Shown: positions 9,074-17,692 of the stretch, one piece after another
Layout: each line of letters begins with the position of its first letter
How positions within the stretch are numbered: position 1 is the stretch's first letter
Origin: Streptomyces sp. H27-H1
GTDB taxonomy: Bacteria > Actinomycetota > Actinomycetes > Streptomycetales > Streptomycetaceae
Length of the DNA: 64,000 bases
Reading direction: 5' to 3'
Assembly (NCBI RefSeq): GCF_026627445.1
Contig: NZ_JAPNLJ010000020.1
Coordinates: 1 to 64,000, forward strand
The notes under the pieces: generated by a model
What the model saw: only the letters and a program-made list of their open reading frames with translations
Database searches by the model: none
What the model was told of the DNA's origin: nothing
Translations under genes and position numbers: made by a program

Positions 9074-10095
9074 CCGAACTCAGAAGACCCCTCGTCATCG
9101 GGCTCGCCATGGTGGTGCTCGCGGCCTGCGGCCTCGTCGCCGTACGCGCCCTCGGCTCCGAAGGCACCCGTGTCACGGCCTACTTCGACCGCGCCGTCGG
9201 CATCTACGCCGGATCGGACCTGAGGATCCTCGGGGTGCGCGTCGGTGAGGTCGAGTCCGTGGAGCCCGAGGGGACCCGTGTACGCGTCCGACTCCACATC
9301 GACGACGGTGTACGCGTAGCGGCAGACGCGCGGGCCGTCATCGTCGCCCCGAGCATCGTCGCGGACCGGTACGTCCAGCTGACCCCGGCGTACGCCTCGG
9401 GCCCCGCCCTCGCGAACGGCGCCCGGCTCGCCGCGTCCCGCAACCGGACCCCCGTCGAGATCGACCAGCTGTACGCCTCGATCACCGACCTCGGCAAGGC
9501 CCTCGGCCCCGACGGTGCCAACGCGGACGGAGCCCTGTCCCGCCTGCTCGACACCGGCGCGAAGAACCTCAACGGCAACGGTGACGCGATCGGTACGTCC
9601 ATCCAGGAATTCGGCAAGGCTGCCAAGACCCTCGACGGCAGCAGCGACGACCTGTTCGCCACCCTGGGCCAGCTCCAGACGTTCACGACCATGCTCAAGG
9701 ACAAGGACGGCGACGTCCGCACCGCGCAGGAACGCCTCGACGACGTGGTGACCTTCTTCGCCGACAACAAGGACGACCTCGCGGGCGCCCTCACCGAACT
9801 CGGCAAGGCCCTCGCCCAGGTCAAGACCTTCATCCAGGACAACCGGGGCCAGCTGAAGCAGAACGTCGACCGGCTCGTCCCCCTCACCCAGGCCCTCGTC
9901 GATCAGCGGGCCTCCCTCGCCGAAGCCCTCGACGTGGCCCCACTCGCGGCGGCCAACGTGGTGGGCGCGTACAACAAGGACACCCGCACCCTCGACGGCC
10001 GGGCCAACCTCAACGAGATCAGCATGGGCGGACCGCTGCTCCCGCTGCCCGTGACCGGCGGCTCCGCGGCCGGCAGTGGGAAGGGGGACCGGTGA
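9070..10095 (+). CDS. mceD: Mce family protein, position D, possible lipoprotein
   Basis: A 341-residue Mce protein with an MCE domain (about residues 37-115; DLRILGVRVGEVESV) and a long helical tail. The N-terminus has a short basic region and a hydrophobic stretch ending in VLAAC, which fits a lipobox with the cysteine near residue 20. The hydrophobic run continues past the Cys, so a plain transmembrane anchor is equally possible. In mycobacteria the Mce lipoprotein is usually at position E. The start at 9070 overlaps the mceC stop (ATGA). Confidence 0.9.
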   Translation: MTELRRPLVIGLAMVVLAACGLVAVRALGSEGTRVTAYFDRAVGIYAGSDLRILGVRVGEVESVEPEGTRVRVRLHIDDGVRVAADARAVIVAPSIVADRYVQLTPAYASGPALANGARLAASRNRTPVEIDQLYASITDLGKALGPDGANADGALSRLLDTGAKNLNGNGDAIGTSIQEFGKAAKTLDGSSDDLFATLGQLQTFTTMLKDKDGDVRTAQERLDDVVTFFADNKDDLAGALTELGKALAQVKTFIQDNRGQLKQNVDRLVPLTQALVDQRASLAEALDVAPLAAANVVGAYNKDTRTLDGRANLNEISMGGPLLPLPVTGGSAAGSGKGDR

Positions 10096-11351
10096 AGCGC
10101 CGCAGACCCCTCACCGGCAAGGCCGCCGGGGCCGGCATCGGCGGGATCGTCGCCCTGGGCGCGGTCGTGGTCCTCACCGTGACCATGCTCCCCGCGGAAC
10201 TGCCCCGCTTCGACGGCATCGAGGACCTGCCGCTGCCCGGCGGCGCGGACCTCGGCTCCCACCCGTACACGGTCACCGCCGAACTCGCCGACGTCCTCAG
10301 CCTCGTTCCGCAGTCCGCGGTCAAGGTCAACGACGTCGCCGTCGGCCGCGTCACCGAGATCCGCCTCGGAACCGGCGACTGGACGGCGCACGTCACCATG
10401 AAGATCAACGGCGACATCCGCCTGCCCGCCGACGCGGGCGCCCGCCTGCAGCAGTCCAGCCTGCTCGGTGAGAAGTTCATCGAGCTCACCGCCCCCGCCA
10501 AGGACGCGGGGGGTGCGCGCCTCACCAACGGCAGTACGATCCCGCTCGCCCGCACCAGCCGCAACACCGAGGTCGAGGAAGTCTTCGGCGCCCTGTCCCT
10601 GCTGCTCAACGGCGGCGGGATCAACCAGCTCAAGACCATCACCAAGGAGCTGAACTCCGCGCTGGGCGGACGCGAGCCCGAGGTCCGATCCATGCTGGAG
10701 CGGGTCAACACCCTCGTGAGCGACCTCGACGCGCACCGGGACGACATCACGCAGGCCCTCGACGCGGTCAACCGGCTCTCCGCCACCCTGGCCGAGCGCA
10801 AGGAGGACGTGGGGAAAGTCCTCACCGGCCTCTCGCCGGGCCTCAAGGCCCTGGAAAACCAACGGGGTTCGCTCCTGACCATGCTGCGCGCCCTCGACAC
10901 GCTGTCCGGCGTCGCCGTCTCCACCATCAACGCCGGCAAGGACGACATGGTCGCCGACCTCAAGGCCCTGGCGCCGACGCTGAAGGCACTCGCCGACGCC
11001 GGCGCCGACCTGCCCGACTCGCTCCAGGCGCTGCTGACGTACCCCTTCACCGACGAGGTGATGCGGGGCATCAAGGGCGACTACCTCAACACCTACCTGT
11101 ACATCGCCGCCGAACCGGGCACCCGGGTCATCCCGCCGCTCGTCCCGCAGGCCACGCCCGGCCCGACGCCCACCCATCCCACCGATCCGGGCGCCACCGC
11201 CCGCGGGGGCGCGTCCGGCAGCGGGCCCGTGAACCGGACGTCACCGCTGCCGCTGCCGCCCGTCCAGAACTTCACCCCGCCCGGCTCGTCCTCCTCCCCG
11301 GGCGCGCGGAGCACCGCCAACGGAGCACAGGACGGAGGGAAGACCCGGTGA
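10092..11351 (+). CDS. mceE: Mce family protein, position E
   Basis: A 419-residue Mce protein. It has an N-terminal hydrophobic segment (about residues 11-31), an MCE domain at about 55-130 (AVKVNDVAVGRVTEIRL) and a long alpha-helical conduit region. The C-terminal tail is rich in Pro/Thr/Ser (about residues 350-419). There is no lipobox cysteine in the signal region, unlike mycobacterial MceE/LprK. The GTG start overlaps the mceD stop by 4 nt. The Pro-rich tail is consistent with spanning the peptidoglycan (inference). Confidence 0.9.
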   Translation: MKRRRPLTGKAAGAGIGGIVALGAVVVLTVTMLPAELPRFDGIEDLPLPGGADLGSHPYTVTAELADVLSLVPQSAVKVNDVAVGRVTEIRLGTGDWTAHVTMKINGDIRLPADAGARLQQSSLLGEKFIELTAPAKDAGGARLTNGSTIPLARTSRNTEVEEVFGALSLLLNGGGINQLKTITKELNSALGGREPEVRSMLERVNTLVSDLDAHRDDITQALDAVNRLSATLAERKEDVGKVLTGLSPGLKALENQRGSLLTMLRALDTLSGVAVSTINAGKDDMVADLKALAPTLKALADAGADLPDSLQALLTYPFTDEVMRGIKGDYLNTYLYIAAEPGTRVIPPLVPQATPGPTPTHPTDPGATARGGASGSGPVNRTSPLPLPPVQNFTPPGSSSSPGARSTANGAQDGGKTR

Positions 11352-12625
11352 TCACCCTCGCCGTACGGCTGAAGAACCTCGCGTTCCTCGTCATCTCCGT
11401 CCTCGTCCTCGGTCTCCTCGGCATCCGCTACGCGGACCTCGGCCGTTACGTCGGCGTCGCCGACTACTACACCGTCGACGTCCACCTCTCCCGGACCGGG
11501 GGCCTGTTCCCCCACTCGGACGTCACCTACCGGGGCGTCTCCGTGGGACGCGTCGGCGCCATCGACCTCACCGCGGACGGGGTCGTGGCCCGGCTGCACA
11601 TCAAGAAGGCGGCCGCCCGCGTCCCCGCCGACGCCAAGGCGGTCGTCGCCGGGCTGTCCGCCGTCGGCGAGCAGTACATCGACCTGCGGCCCCGCAGCGA
11701 CCAGGGCCCGTACCTCGCGGAGGGGGCCCGTATCGACCAGGCCGACACCGAGGTCCCCGCACCCGTCACCGACCTCCTGGCGAGCATGAACGACCTCACC
11801 CGGTCCGTTCCGCTCGACTCGCTGCGCACGGTCGTCGACGAGCTGGGCAAGGCGTTCGAGGGCCACGGCGACGACCTCCAGGCCCTGATCGACAGCGGCA
11901 GCGCGTTCGTCCAGGCCGCCGACCGCTCCCTGCCCGAGACCACCCGCCTCATGAACGACGGCGAGGTCGTCCTGCGCACCCAGGCCGAGGAGGCGACAGC
12001 CATCCGCGACTTCGCCAGCGGCGCACGCGAACTCGCCGTCACCCTCAAGGGCTCCGACAGCGACGTGCGCCGCCTGCTCGCCGTCACGCCGGACGCGGCC
12101 ACCCAGGTCAGCGGCCTCCTGCGCGACCTCGATCCCAGCCTCGGCGTGGTCCTCGCGAACCTGCTCACCACCTCGGAGATCGCCGTCACCCGGCAGCACG
12201 GCCTGGAGGAGCTCCTCGTGAAGTTCCCCGTGGCCGTCTCCGCGGGCGCCACCACCGTCGACGGAGGGCGGATGAACCTCGGCATGGCCGTCACCTTCTT
12301 CAAGCCCCTGCCCTGTACTTCCGGCTACGGTGGCACGCGCTACCGCAACGGCTTGGACCTCGGCACCGCGCCCGCCCTCAACACCGGAGCCTCCTGCACC
12401 AGCCCGGCCTCGTCCGGGACGAACGTGCGCGGCTCCGCGAACGCCCCGAAGGGCGGTCCCGTCCCCACCCCGGCCCAACCCGGTTCGCTGCCCTCGGGCA
12501 GCGCCGGCTCCGCCACCGCACCGGCGGCGCGGGCCCTGCCCGGCGCACTCGCCCTGCCGGGCCAAGGCGGCGGGCCCACCGACCTGGCCGGGCTGCTCGG
12601 CCTCGGTGCCGGGAGCGGTCGATGA
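11348..12625 (+). CDS. mceF: Mce family protein, position F
   Basis: A 425-residue last Mce protein of the six. It has a membrane helix at about residues 11-30, an MCE domain (DVTYRGVSVGRVGAIDL) and a helical region. Its C-terminal tail is rich in Ala/Gly/Ser/Pro with three cysteines between about 320 and 350. The GTG start overlaps the mceE stop. The stop overlaps the start of the first Mce-associated gene, so transport and accessory proteins are translationally coupled. Confidence 0.92.
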   Translation: MITLAVRLKNLAFLVISVLVLGLLGIRYADLGRYVGVADYYTVDVHLSRTGGLFPHSDVTYRGVSVGRVGAIDLTADGVVARLHIKKAAARVPADAKAVVAGLSAVGEQYIDLRPRSDQGPYLAEGARIDQADTEVPAPVTDLLASMNDLTRSVPLDSLRTVVDELGKAFEGHGDDLQALIDSGSAFVQAADRSLPETTRLMNDGEVVLRTQAEEATAIRDFASGARELAVTLKGSDSDVRRLLAVTPDAATQVSGLLRDLDPSLGVVLANLLTTSEIAVTRQHGLEELLVKFPVAVSAGATTVDGGRMNLGMAVTFFKPLPCTSGYGGTRYRNGLDLGTAPALNTGASCTSPASSGTNVRGSANAPKGGPVPTPAQPGSLPSGSAGSATAPAARALPGALALPGQGGGPTDLAGLLGLGAGSGR

Positions 12626-13158
12626 GGCGAGCACGCGTCCTCGCGGGCGCGGCGCTGGCCGTGGCGCTCGCCTTCTGCGGGACCGGCGCCTGGACGTACG
12701 CACAGGCTCGCACCGACGACGCTCTCGCCTTCGGCCGGGACCGGGACGACGTCCTCGCCCAGGGCCGCGATCACCTCGTGGTGCTCAACACCCTGGACGC
12801 GTCCACGCGCGAGCACGCGGAGGCCGGCATCGAGGCGTGGCGCGACGCCTCCACCGGGCCGCTGCACACCGAACTGGGCGCCGCCCGGCCGGTGGTGGGC
12901 GCCTCGGCCCGCGCCACCGTCACCGAGGCGGCCGTCACCGCGCTGGACACCCGGGCGGGTACGGCGAAGCTCATCGCGACGGTCCGCGTCGACGTCACGC
13001 CCCAAGGCGCCTCGAAGGCGACGAGCGACCGCAAGCGCCTCGAAGCCGTCCTGGAGCGTACGGGCGACGACACGTGGAAGGTCAAGGCGCTGAGCGCCGT
13101 ACCGGTGGCCGGCGCCGCCGGTTCCCGGGCGGCCACCGCAGGAAGCGAGGCGAGGTGA
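12622..13158 (+). CDS. Mce-associated membrane protein, short type (copy 1)
   Basis: A 178-residue protein with a single N-terminal transmembrane helix (about residues 7-26) and an extracytoplasmic domain resembling the Mce-associated (Mas) proteins found after mce operons. The segment LNTLDASTREHAEAGIEAW aligns by eye with the same region of the gene at 13962, so the two are paralogs. It overlaps mceF and the next gene by 4 nt each. Mas proteins are thought to stabilise or modulate Mce complexes. No catalytic motif is visible. Confidence 0.85.
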   Translation: MRRARVLAGAALAVALAFCGTGAWTYAQARTDDALAFGRDRDDVLAQGRDHLVVLNTLDASTREHAEAGIEAWRDASTGPLHTELGAARPVVGASARATVTEAAVTALDTRAGTAKLIATVRVDVTPQGASKATSDRKRLEAVLERTGDDTWKVKALSAVPVAGAAGSRAATAGSEAR

Positions 13159-13934
13159 CGGGGCTGCCGCGCAAGGCGATGAACAGGCTCGCGGAGACCG
13201 AGGGACCGGCCGCGCAGGACACGACGGCCGGACCGGCCGGACCGGCGGCCGGCTCCGGAGCGACGGCCACGGCCGACCCGGACGACGCATCCGCACCGCC
13301 CGACACCGGGACCCGGGCGCCCGGACCCGTCCGCGTCCCCGGTGGGAGTCGGCCCGCCGGGGACGCGGACGAGGACGGCGGTCACTGCGATGCCGAAGGC
13401 ACCCCGGACGTCCGGGGTTCCGGCTCCCGCTTCGCCGGCCGGTGGCACACCGCGGCCGCCGCGGCAGCCGTCGCCCTCCTGCTCCTGGGCGGGAGCGCCT
13501 TCTTCTACGGCGCACACCAGCTGCGCGCCACCCCGTCCGCCCGGAACCGGGCCCTCACCGACACCGCGACCACAGAGCGGGTGAGCGGCGAGGTCAGTGA
13601 CGGCCTTGCCAGGATCTTCTCGTACACCCCCGCCGGCGCCGACGCCACCGCGCGATCGGCGCGGACGGTGCTCGGGGGCAAGGCGGCCCGGCAGTACGGC
13701 GACCTGTTCACCCAGCTCCGCGCGAACCTGGAGACGCAGAAGATCACCCTGAACACGCGGGCCGTCCGCACCGGGGTGATCGAACTCGACGGGGACACCG
13801 CACGGCTCCTGGTCCTCCTCGACCAGACCTCGAGGCGGGACGAGGGCGCCACCACCTCGGCCGCGGCCCAACTGACCGTAACCGCCCAGTTCCAGGACGA
13901 CCGTTGGCAGATCGTCGACATCAAGACCCGCTGA
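13155..13934 (+). CDS. Mce-associated membrane protein, long type (copy 1)
   Basis: A 259-residue protein. A long disordered cytoplasmic N-terminus (about 95 residues, Pro/Asp/Gly/Ala-rich) precedes one transmembrane helix at about 97-117 and a VirB8/NTF2-like extracytoplasmic domain ending in WQIVDIKTR. The GTG at 13155 overlaps the preceding stop. The outer domain resembles that of the gene at 14571 (shared spacing of FSY, the charged helix and the closing strand), which indicates a duplicated module. Its role is presumed to be Mce-associated. Confidence 0.82.
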   Translation: MTGLPRKAMNRLAETEGPAAQDTTAGPAGPAAGSGATATADPDDASAPPDTGTRAPGPVRVPGGSRPAGDADEDGGHCDAEGTPDVRGSGSRFAGRWHTAAAAAAVALLLLGGSAFFYGAHQLRATPSARNRALTDTATTERVSGEVSDGLARIFSYTPAGADATARSARTVLGGKAARQYGDLFTQLRANLETQKITLNTRAVRTGVIELDGDTARLLVLLDQTSRRDEGATTSAAAQLTVTAQFQDDRWQIVDIKTR

Positions 13935-13961
13935 AAGATGAGCGGGAGACGGGAGCACCCC

Positions 13962-14504
13962 ATGACACTCGCGGTCCGCGCCCTCGGGGGCACCCGGCCG
14001 ATCCTTGCCGTCGCCCTCGCGCTCACCCTGGTCGCGGGCGGCTTCGCCGCGTGGGCGGGCCAGGGCTGGTACGGGGCGAGCCACGACGAGTCCGCCGCGT
14101 ACGCTGCCCAGCGCGACCAGGCGCTCGCGGCGGCGGAACAGGCCGTGCAGAACCTCAACACCCTCGACCACACCGAGGTGGACCAGGGCCTGGATCTGTG
14201 GGAGTCGTCCACGACCGGCGACCTGCACGACCAACTCGTCAAAGGGCGAGCCGAGTTCGCAGAGCAGGTCAAGGCGGCGAAGACCGTGACCACGGCCCGG
14301 GTGTTGTCCGGCGCGGTTACTGAGCTGGACGACCGCGCGGGGCGGGCCAAGGTGCTGGTCGCCCTGCGGATCACGGTGAAGGCCGCTGACGACAAGAGCA
14401 GCGAGAAGGACAGCCGCATGCTCGGTGAACTGAGCCGCACCGGGACCCAGTGGAAGCTCAGCGCGCTGGGTCAGGCCCCCGTGGGCGGTACGGCGACCGG
14501 CTGA
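13962..14504 (+). CDS. Mce-associated membrane protein, short type (copy 2)
   Basis: A 180-residue protein with one N-terminal transmembrane helix (about residues 12-34) and a Mas-type outer domain. Its LNTLDHTEVDQGLDLWESS region parallels the copy at 12622. An upstream ATG at 13938 is possible, but the ATG at 13962 has GGGAG with 6-nt spacing, so I choose it. It is separated by only 27 nt from the preceding gene and belongs to the same operon. Confidence 0.82.
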   Translation: MTLAVRALGGTRPILAVALALTLVAGGFAAWAGQGWYGASHDESAAYAAQRDQALAAAEQAVQNLNTLDHTEVDQGLDLWESSTTGDLHDQLVKGRAEFAEQVKAAKTVTTARVLSGAVTELDDRAGRAKVLVALRITVKAADDKSSEKDSRMLGELSRTGTQWKLSALGQAPVGGTATG

Positions 14505-14570
14505 CCGGCCGCCGTACCGCGAGAGCCATCCGCAGCCGAGAGCCGCCCGTACCCGAGAAGGACAGGCACG

Positions 14571-15359
14571 ATGTCGACGACCCGCCACCTCATCAACCGC
14601 CAGCGCCGCCGTCAGGCCGTCGGCAACCAGACCGTCCCCACCATGGGACCGGCCGACGACACCGGCTCGCAGGAGCCCCGCGCCGGCTCCTCCCGCCCAG
14701 TGAGCCCCCGGCCGGCGCCCGCGCGGGCCAGGACCTCCACGCGGAAGGCCGCCGGCGCGAAGTGGCAGGAGGCGGCCGAGCCGGACGAAGGGGCCCAGGC
14801 GGCCGACTCCACGGGCAGGGGAGGAAGGAGACACCTCGCCCCCCTCCTCGTCCTCTGCGTCCTCACCGTGCTCCTCGGCTCCGGCGCCGGATTCGCCCAG
14901 AACCGGGCCGCGGCGCTGCGGGCCGATCCCGTACGGGCGAACACCGCGCTCACCGACCTCGCCCGCACGAGCGAGATCAAGGGCCAGACCGCCAAGGCCG
15001 TCGCCTCTCTCTTCTCCTACGACCACGCCCGGCCCGCCGCCTTCGAGAGCGCGTCGAAGACCTTGCTCACGGGAAAGGCCGTCACCCAGCACCGGGCGCT
15101 CTTCAACGACGTCCTCGCCCAGGCGGAGAAGCAGAAGACGGTGATCACCACGACGGTCACGGACAGCGCGGTCGAGCGGATCGACGGCGACCGGGCGCGC
15201 GTCCTGATCTATGCCGACCAGAGCAGCGTCAGCACGGCGGGAGCCGAGAAGCAGGGCCCCCAGGACCAGGGCGTCTACGCGGGAGCGATGTTCGCCCTCG
15301 ATCTGGTGGATCGTGACGGGCACTGGATCGTGGAGGGGATCGACACCTTCGGTCGCTGA
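14571..15359 (+). CDS. Mce-associated membrane protein, long type (copy 2)
   Basis: A 262-residue protein. A disordered, charged cytoplasmic N-terminus of about 85 residues is followed by a transmembrane helix (about 88-107, LAPLLVLCVLTVLLGSGAG) and a Mas/VirB8-like outer domain closing with HWIVEGIDTFGR. GAGAAGGACAGG lies just upstream of the ATG. It is a paralog of the gene at 13155. It is the last gene of the mce operon; the next features are on the other strand. Confidence 0.82.
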   Translation: MSTTRHLINRQRRRQAVGNQTVPTMGPADDTGSQEPRAGSSRPVSPRPAPARARTSTRKAAGAKWQEAAEPDEGAQAADSTGRGGRRHLAPLLVLCVLTVLLGSGAGFAQNRAAALRADPVRANTALTDLARTSEIKGQTAKAVASLFSYDHARPAAFESASKTLLTGKAVTQHRALFNDVLAQAEKQKTVITTTVTDSAVERIDGDRARVLIYADQSSVSTAGAEKQGPQDQGVYAGAMFALDLVDRDGHWIVEGIDTFGR

Positions 15360-15379
15360 CCGGGCGTTCGCCCGGCGGG

Positions 15380-15645
15380 TCACGGCGTGTGCAGGGCGAG
15401 GGCCGCGCGGTGGCCCTCCGGGACCAGGACGTCCGTCAGGGTCCATCCCGGCAGGCGGGTCGGCACGGCACCCGAACCGACGTAGTCCGCCGCCGGGTTC
15501 CCCGACAGGCCGACCCCCAGGCCCTTCAGGTAGGCCTCCTTGCGGGTCCAGACCCGGGTGAAGGCCGCCGAGCGCTCCCCGGGGGACAGGCTCGCCAGCT
15601 CGGCGGCCTCCCGAGGGTGCAGGACGTCGGCCAGCTCCGGGATGG
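15380..15645 (-). pseudogene. Truncated 4'-phosphopantetheinyl transferase (C-terminal half)
   Basis: About 88 residues match the C-terminal half of Sfp-type phosphopantetheinyl transferases: the acidic/helical region, then the signature WTRKEAYLKGLGVGL and the closing strands. The N-terminal half, including the GxDxE-type metal site expected before VLHPREAAEL, is missing. Upstream of about 15645 the same frame turns into Arg/Gly/Pro-rich sequence with no resemblance. No sensible start or ribosome-binding site precedes the conserved part. I read it as a gene remnant. It could not transfer phosphopantetheine on its own because part of the metal-binding site is lost. Confidence 0.72.
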
Positions 15646-15651
15646 TCCGCG

Positions 15652-15750
15652 GTGCTGCGCGCGGGCAGCCTCGGGTCCGACCTGGAAGCCCCCCGGATCG
15701 AGGGCATGCTCCGCGCCTGCCGACGCTACTACTCCACCCTGCCGCGCTGA
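15652..15750 (+). pseudogene. Possible C-terminal remnant of an unknown gene
   Basis: Immediately next to the truncated transferase, on the opposite strand, a frame reads ...RAGSLGSDLEAPRIEGML... then RACRRYYSTLPR and a stop. It looks like the natural C-terminus of a protein, but it has no start. Codon usage favours this strand and frame. A hairpin (CCCCGG-TCGG-CCGGGG, 15751-15766) follows directly after the stop, as expected of a real gene end. I cannot name the family. It would fit a deletion that removed the 5' parts of two divergent genes. Confidence 0.35.
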
Positions 15751-15766
15751 CCCCGGTCGGCCGGGG
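15751..15766 (+). terminator. GC hairpin after the remnant
   Basis: A perfect 6-bp stem CCCCGG/CCGGGG with loop TCGG starts one base after the stop of the remnant. More GC-rich inverted sequence follows before the MscS gene end. It could act bidirectionally between the remnant and the convergent channel gene. Confidence 0.4.
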
Positions 15767-15792
15767 GGCCGCCCGGGAACGGGCGCCCGGCC

Positions 15793-16908
15793 TCACCGGG
15801 TGCTGTCCGCCAGGACCGGGGGTGGGGCGTCACGCTGCTGGGGGAGTGGCGAGGGTACGGCGGGGACGGGTGGCCGGGGGGTGTCCTGCTGGAGGGCGAC
15901 CGTGCGTGTGGGGGCGGGGATGGAGATGCCCTCGACCCGGAAGCGGCGGTGCAGGCGCTTGATGAACTCGTGCTTGATCCGGTACTGGTCGCTGAACTCG
16001 CCGACGCCCAGGATCACCGTGAAGTCGATCCTGGAGTCCGCGAACGTGTGGAAGCGGACGGCCCCTTCGTGGTCGGGGACGGCGCCGTTGATGTCGGCCA
16101 TCACGCTGTCGACCACCTCGAGCGTCACCCGCTCGACGTGCTCCAGGTCGCTCTCGTACCCCACTCCCACCTGGACCATGATCGACAACTGCTGTTCGGG
16201 CTGCGTGAAGTTGGTCATGTTCGTGCGCGCGAGGCGGCCGTTGGGGATGATCACCAGGTTGTTCGACAGGTTGCGGACCACGGTGTTGCGCCAGTTGATG
16301 TCGACGACGTAGCCCTCCTCGCCGCTGGTGAGGCGGATGTAGTCGCCGGGCTGCACGGTCTTCGACGCGAGGATGTGGACTCCGGCGAAGAGGTTGGCGA
16401 GGGTGTCCTGCAGCGCCAGGGCGACCGCCAGGCCGCCCACGCCCAGCGCGGTGAGCAGGGGTGCGATGGACACGCCCACGGTTTCCAGTGCGACGAGCAG
16501 GCCCATCGCGAGCACCACGACCCGGGTGATGTTGACGAAGATGGTGGCCGATCCGGCCACTCCCGTGCGCGCCTGGGCCATGGACTGGACGAAGCCCGCG
16601 ACGACCCGGGCCGCGCTGAGCGTGGCGATGAGGATGAGCAGGGCCGTCAGGGACTGGTTCACGTACCCGGCGACCCGAGTGCCGAGCGGCAGGGTGGAGG
16701 CGGCCGCCGCGGCGCCCGCGATGACGGCCGCCCACGGTGCGAGGGTGCGCAATGAGTCGACGAGGATGTCGTCCCCGCTCCACCGCGTGCGCAGGGCGTG
16801 CTTGGCCAGCCACCGTACGAGGGCGCGCAGGAGCAGCCCGGCCAGGGCGCCTGCGGCCAGCACGATGCCGGCGACGATCCAGTCGTGCAGGACGAGGTCC
16901 CGGTTCAC
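15793..16908 (-). CDS. MscS-family mechanosensitive ion channel
   Basis: A 371-residue membrane protein with about four N-terminal hydrophobic segments. The pore-lining Gly/Ala-rich helix (ALGVGGLAVALALQDTLAN) leads into the MscS beta domain (GDYIRL, the EEGYVVDINWRNT region, and NNLVIIPNGRL). A C-terminal alpha/beta cytoplasmic domain and a short Pro/Gln tail follow. It protects against hypo-osmotic shock by opening under membrane tension. The length fits small MscS-like YnaI/YbdG-type channels. It is monocistronic, with the convergent mce operon downstream. Confidence 0.92.
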   Translation of the reverse strand: MNRDLVLHDWIVAGIVLAAGALAGLLLRALVRWLAKHALRTRWSGDDILVDSLRTLAPWAAVIAGAAAAASTLPLGTRVAGYVNQSLTALLILIATLSAARVVAGFVQSMAQARTGVAGSATIFVNITRVVVLAMGLLVALETVGVSIAPLLTALGVGGLAVALALQDTLANLFAGVHILASKTVQPGDYIRLTSGEEGYVVDINWRNTVVRNLSNNLVIIPNGRLARTNMTNFTQPEQQLSIMVQVGVGYESDLEHVERVTLEVVDSVMADINGAVPDHEGAVRFHTFADSRIDFTVILGVGEFSDQYRIKHEFIKRLHRRFRVEGISIPAPTRTVALQQDTPRPPVPAVPSPLPQQRDAPPPVLADSTR

Positions 16909-17104
16909 CGGACCCCCGCCGCTCCGCGCCGGACCGGGGAGGCGGCGGCGGTCGCTGCGGGCCGCCGTATGAGGGGTGTGCTCACCTTGTCACCTGTCAG
17001 TTCGTCGTGAGGGAAACCGCGTTCGGGCGCATGTGCGCATCCGGAACGGGCTGCCATCCTGCCTCATGATCACGACAGTGGCTCAGGGGGGATGGTGCGT
17101 CCCC

Positions 17105-17614
17105 TCAGGGAGCCGTGGAGCCGGTCGTGCGGACGATGCCGTCGAGCCGGCCGTCGAGCCGGCCGTCGCTCCACGCGCGCCCCGCCGCGTCCCGGGCGGC
17201 CGGGGATGCGCGGGGGTGCCCGGGACGGGTGCGGACGTTCTCCACGACCGCCCAGCCCTTGCCGCCGTAGGAGGTCTCGAGCTCGACCAGGTGGTGGTCG
17301 AGGTGTCCGGTGATCATCACCGCCATGAGGGACAGGTAATCTCCCCGCAGGCCGCCGGTGAGCCCGTCCTCCGCCGGTTCCCCCAGGAGGACTTGGTGGC
17401 CCTCGGCCAGTAGCGCGCAGGTGGTCTGGACGGCCCGGACGAGCGTCTCGAACCGCTCTGCGCCCAGGCGGATCCGCGAGAACTCAAGGTAGGAGCCGAG
17501 GACATCGGCCTCCTGGCCCTCTCCCGCCTCGCCGGGATCCGCCCGCCTTCCAGAGCCTGCAGGGCCTGCAGGGCCTGCAGAACCTCCAGGGTCCGGCGGA
17601 AGGTTCTCGGTCAT
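17105..17614 (-). CDS. Hypothetical protein with helical core
   Basis: A 169-residue protein with no recognised family. The N-terminal 35 residues are Gly/Pro-rich and disordered. The core (about 40-125) is predicted helical (FSRIRLGAERFETLVRAVQ, then HQVLLGEPAEDG), has a His-rich segment (HLDHH), and is followed by an Arg-rich tail. The ATG at 17614 is preferred over 17692 because GGGGGAGGGCGG lies just upstream and the extra residues look non-coding. Codon use supports expression. Function is not assignable. Confidence 0.6.
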   Translation of the reverse strand: MTENLPPDPGGSAGPAGPAGSGRRADPGEAGEGQEADVLGSYLEFSRIRLGAERFETLVRAVQTTCALLAEGHQVLLGEPAEDGLTGGLRGDYLSLMAVMITGHLDHHLVELETSYGGKGWAVVENVRTRPGHPRASPAARDAAGRAWSDGRLDGRLDGIVRTTGSTAP

Positions 17615-17692
17615 GCCTCCGCCCTCCCCCGACGGCCGTGGTCCTGCGCAGTGTAGGCAGCGGCCGGCGTTCCGACGGCGCTCTTCGGCCAC

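Noticed and set aside
12771..15707. 978-residue minus-strand open frame
   Set aside because: It is antisense to the well-supported Mce-associated genes, with Arg/Gly-rich shadow composition.
15380..15796. Intact 138-residue phosphopantetheinyl transferase
   Set aside because: The N-terminal half with the metal-binding Asp/Glu motif is replaced by Arg/Pro-rich shadow sequence.
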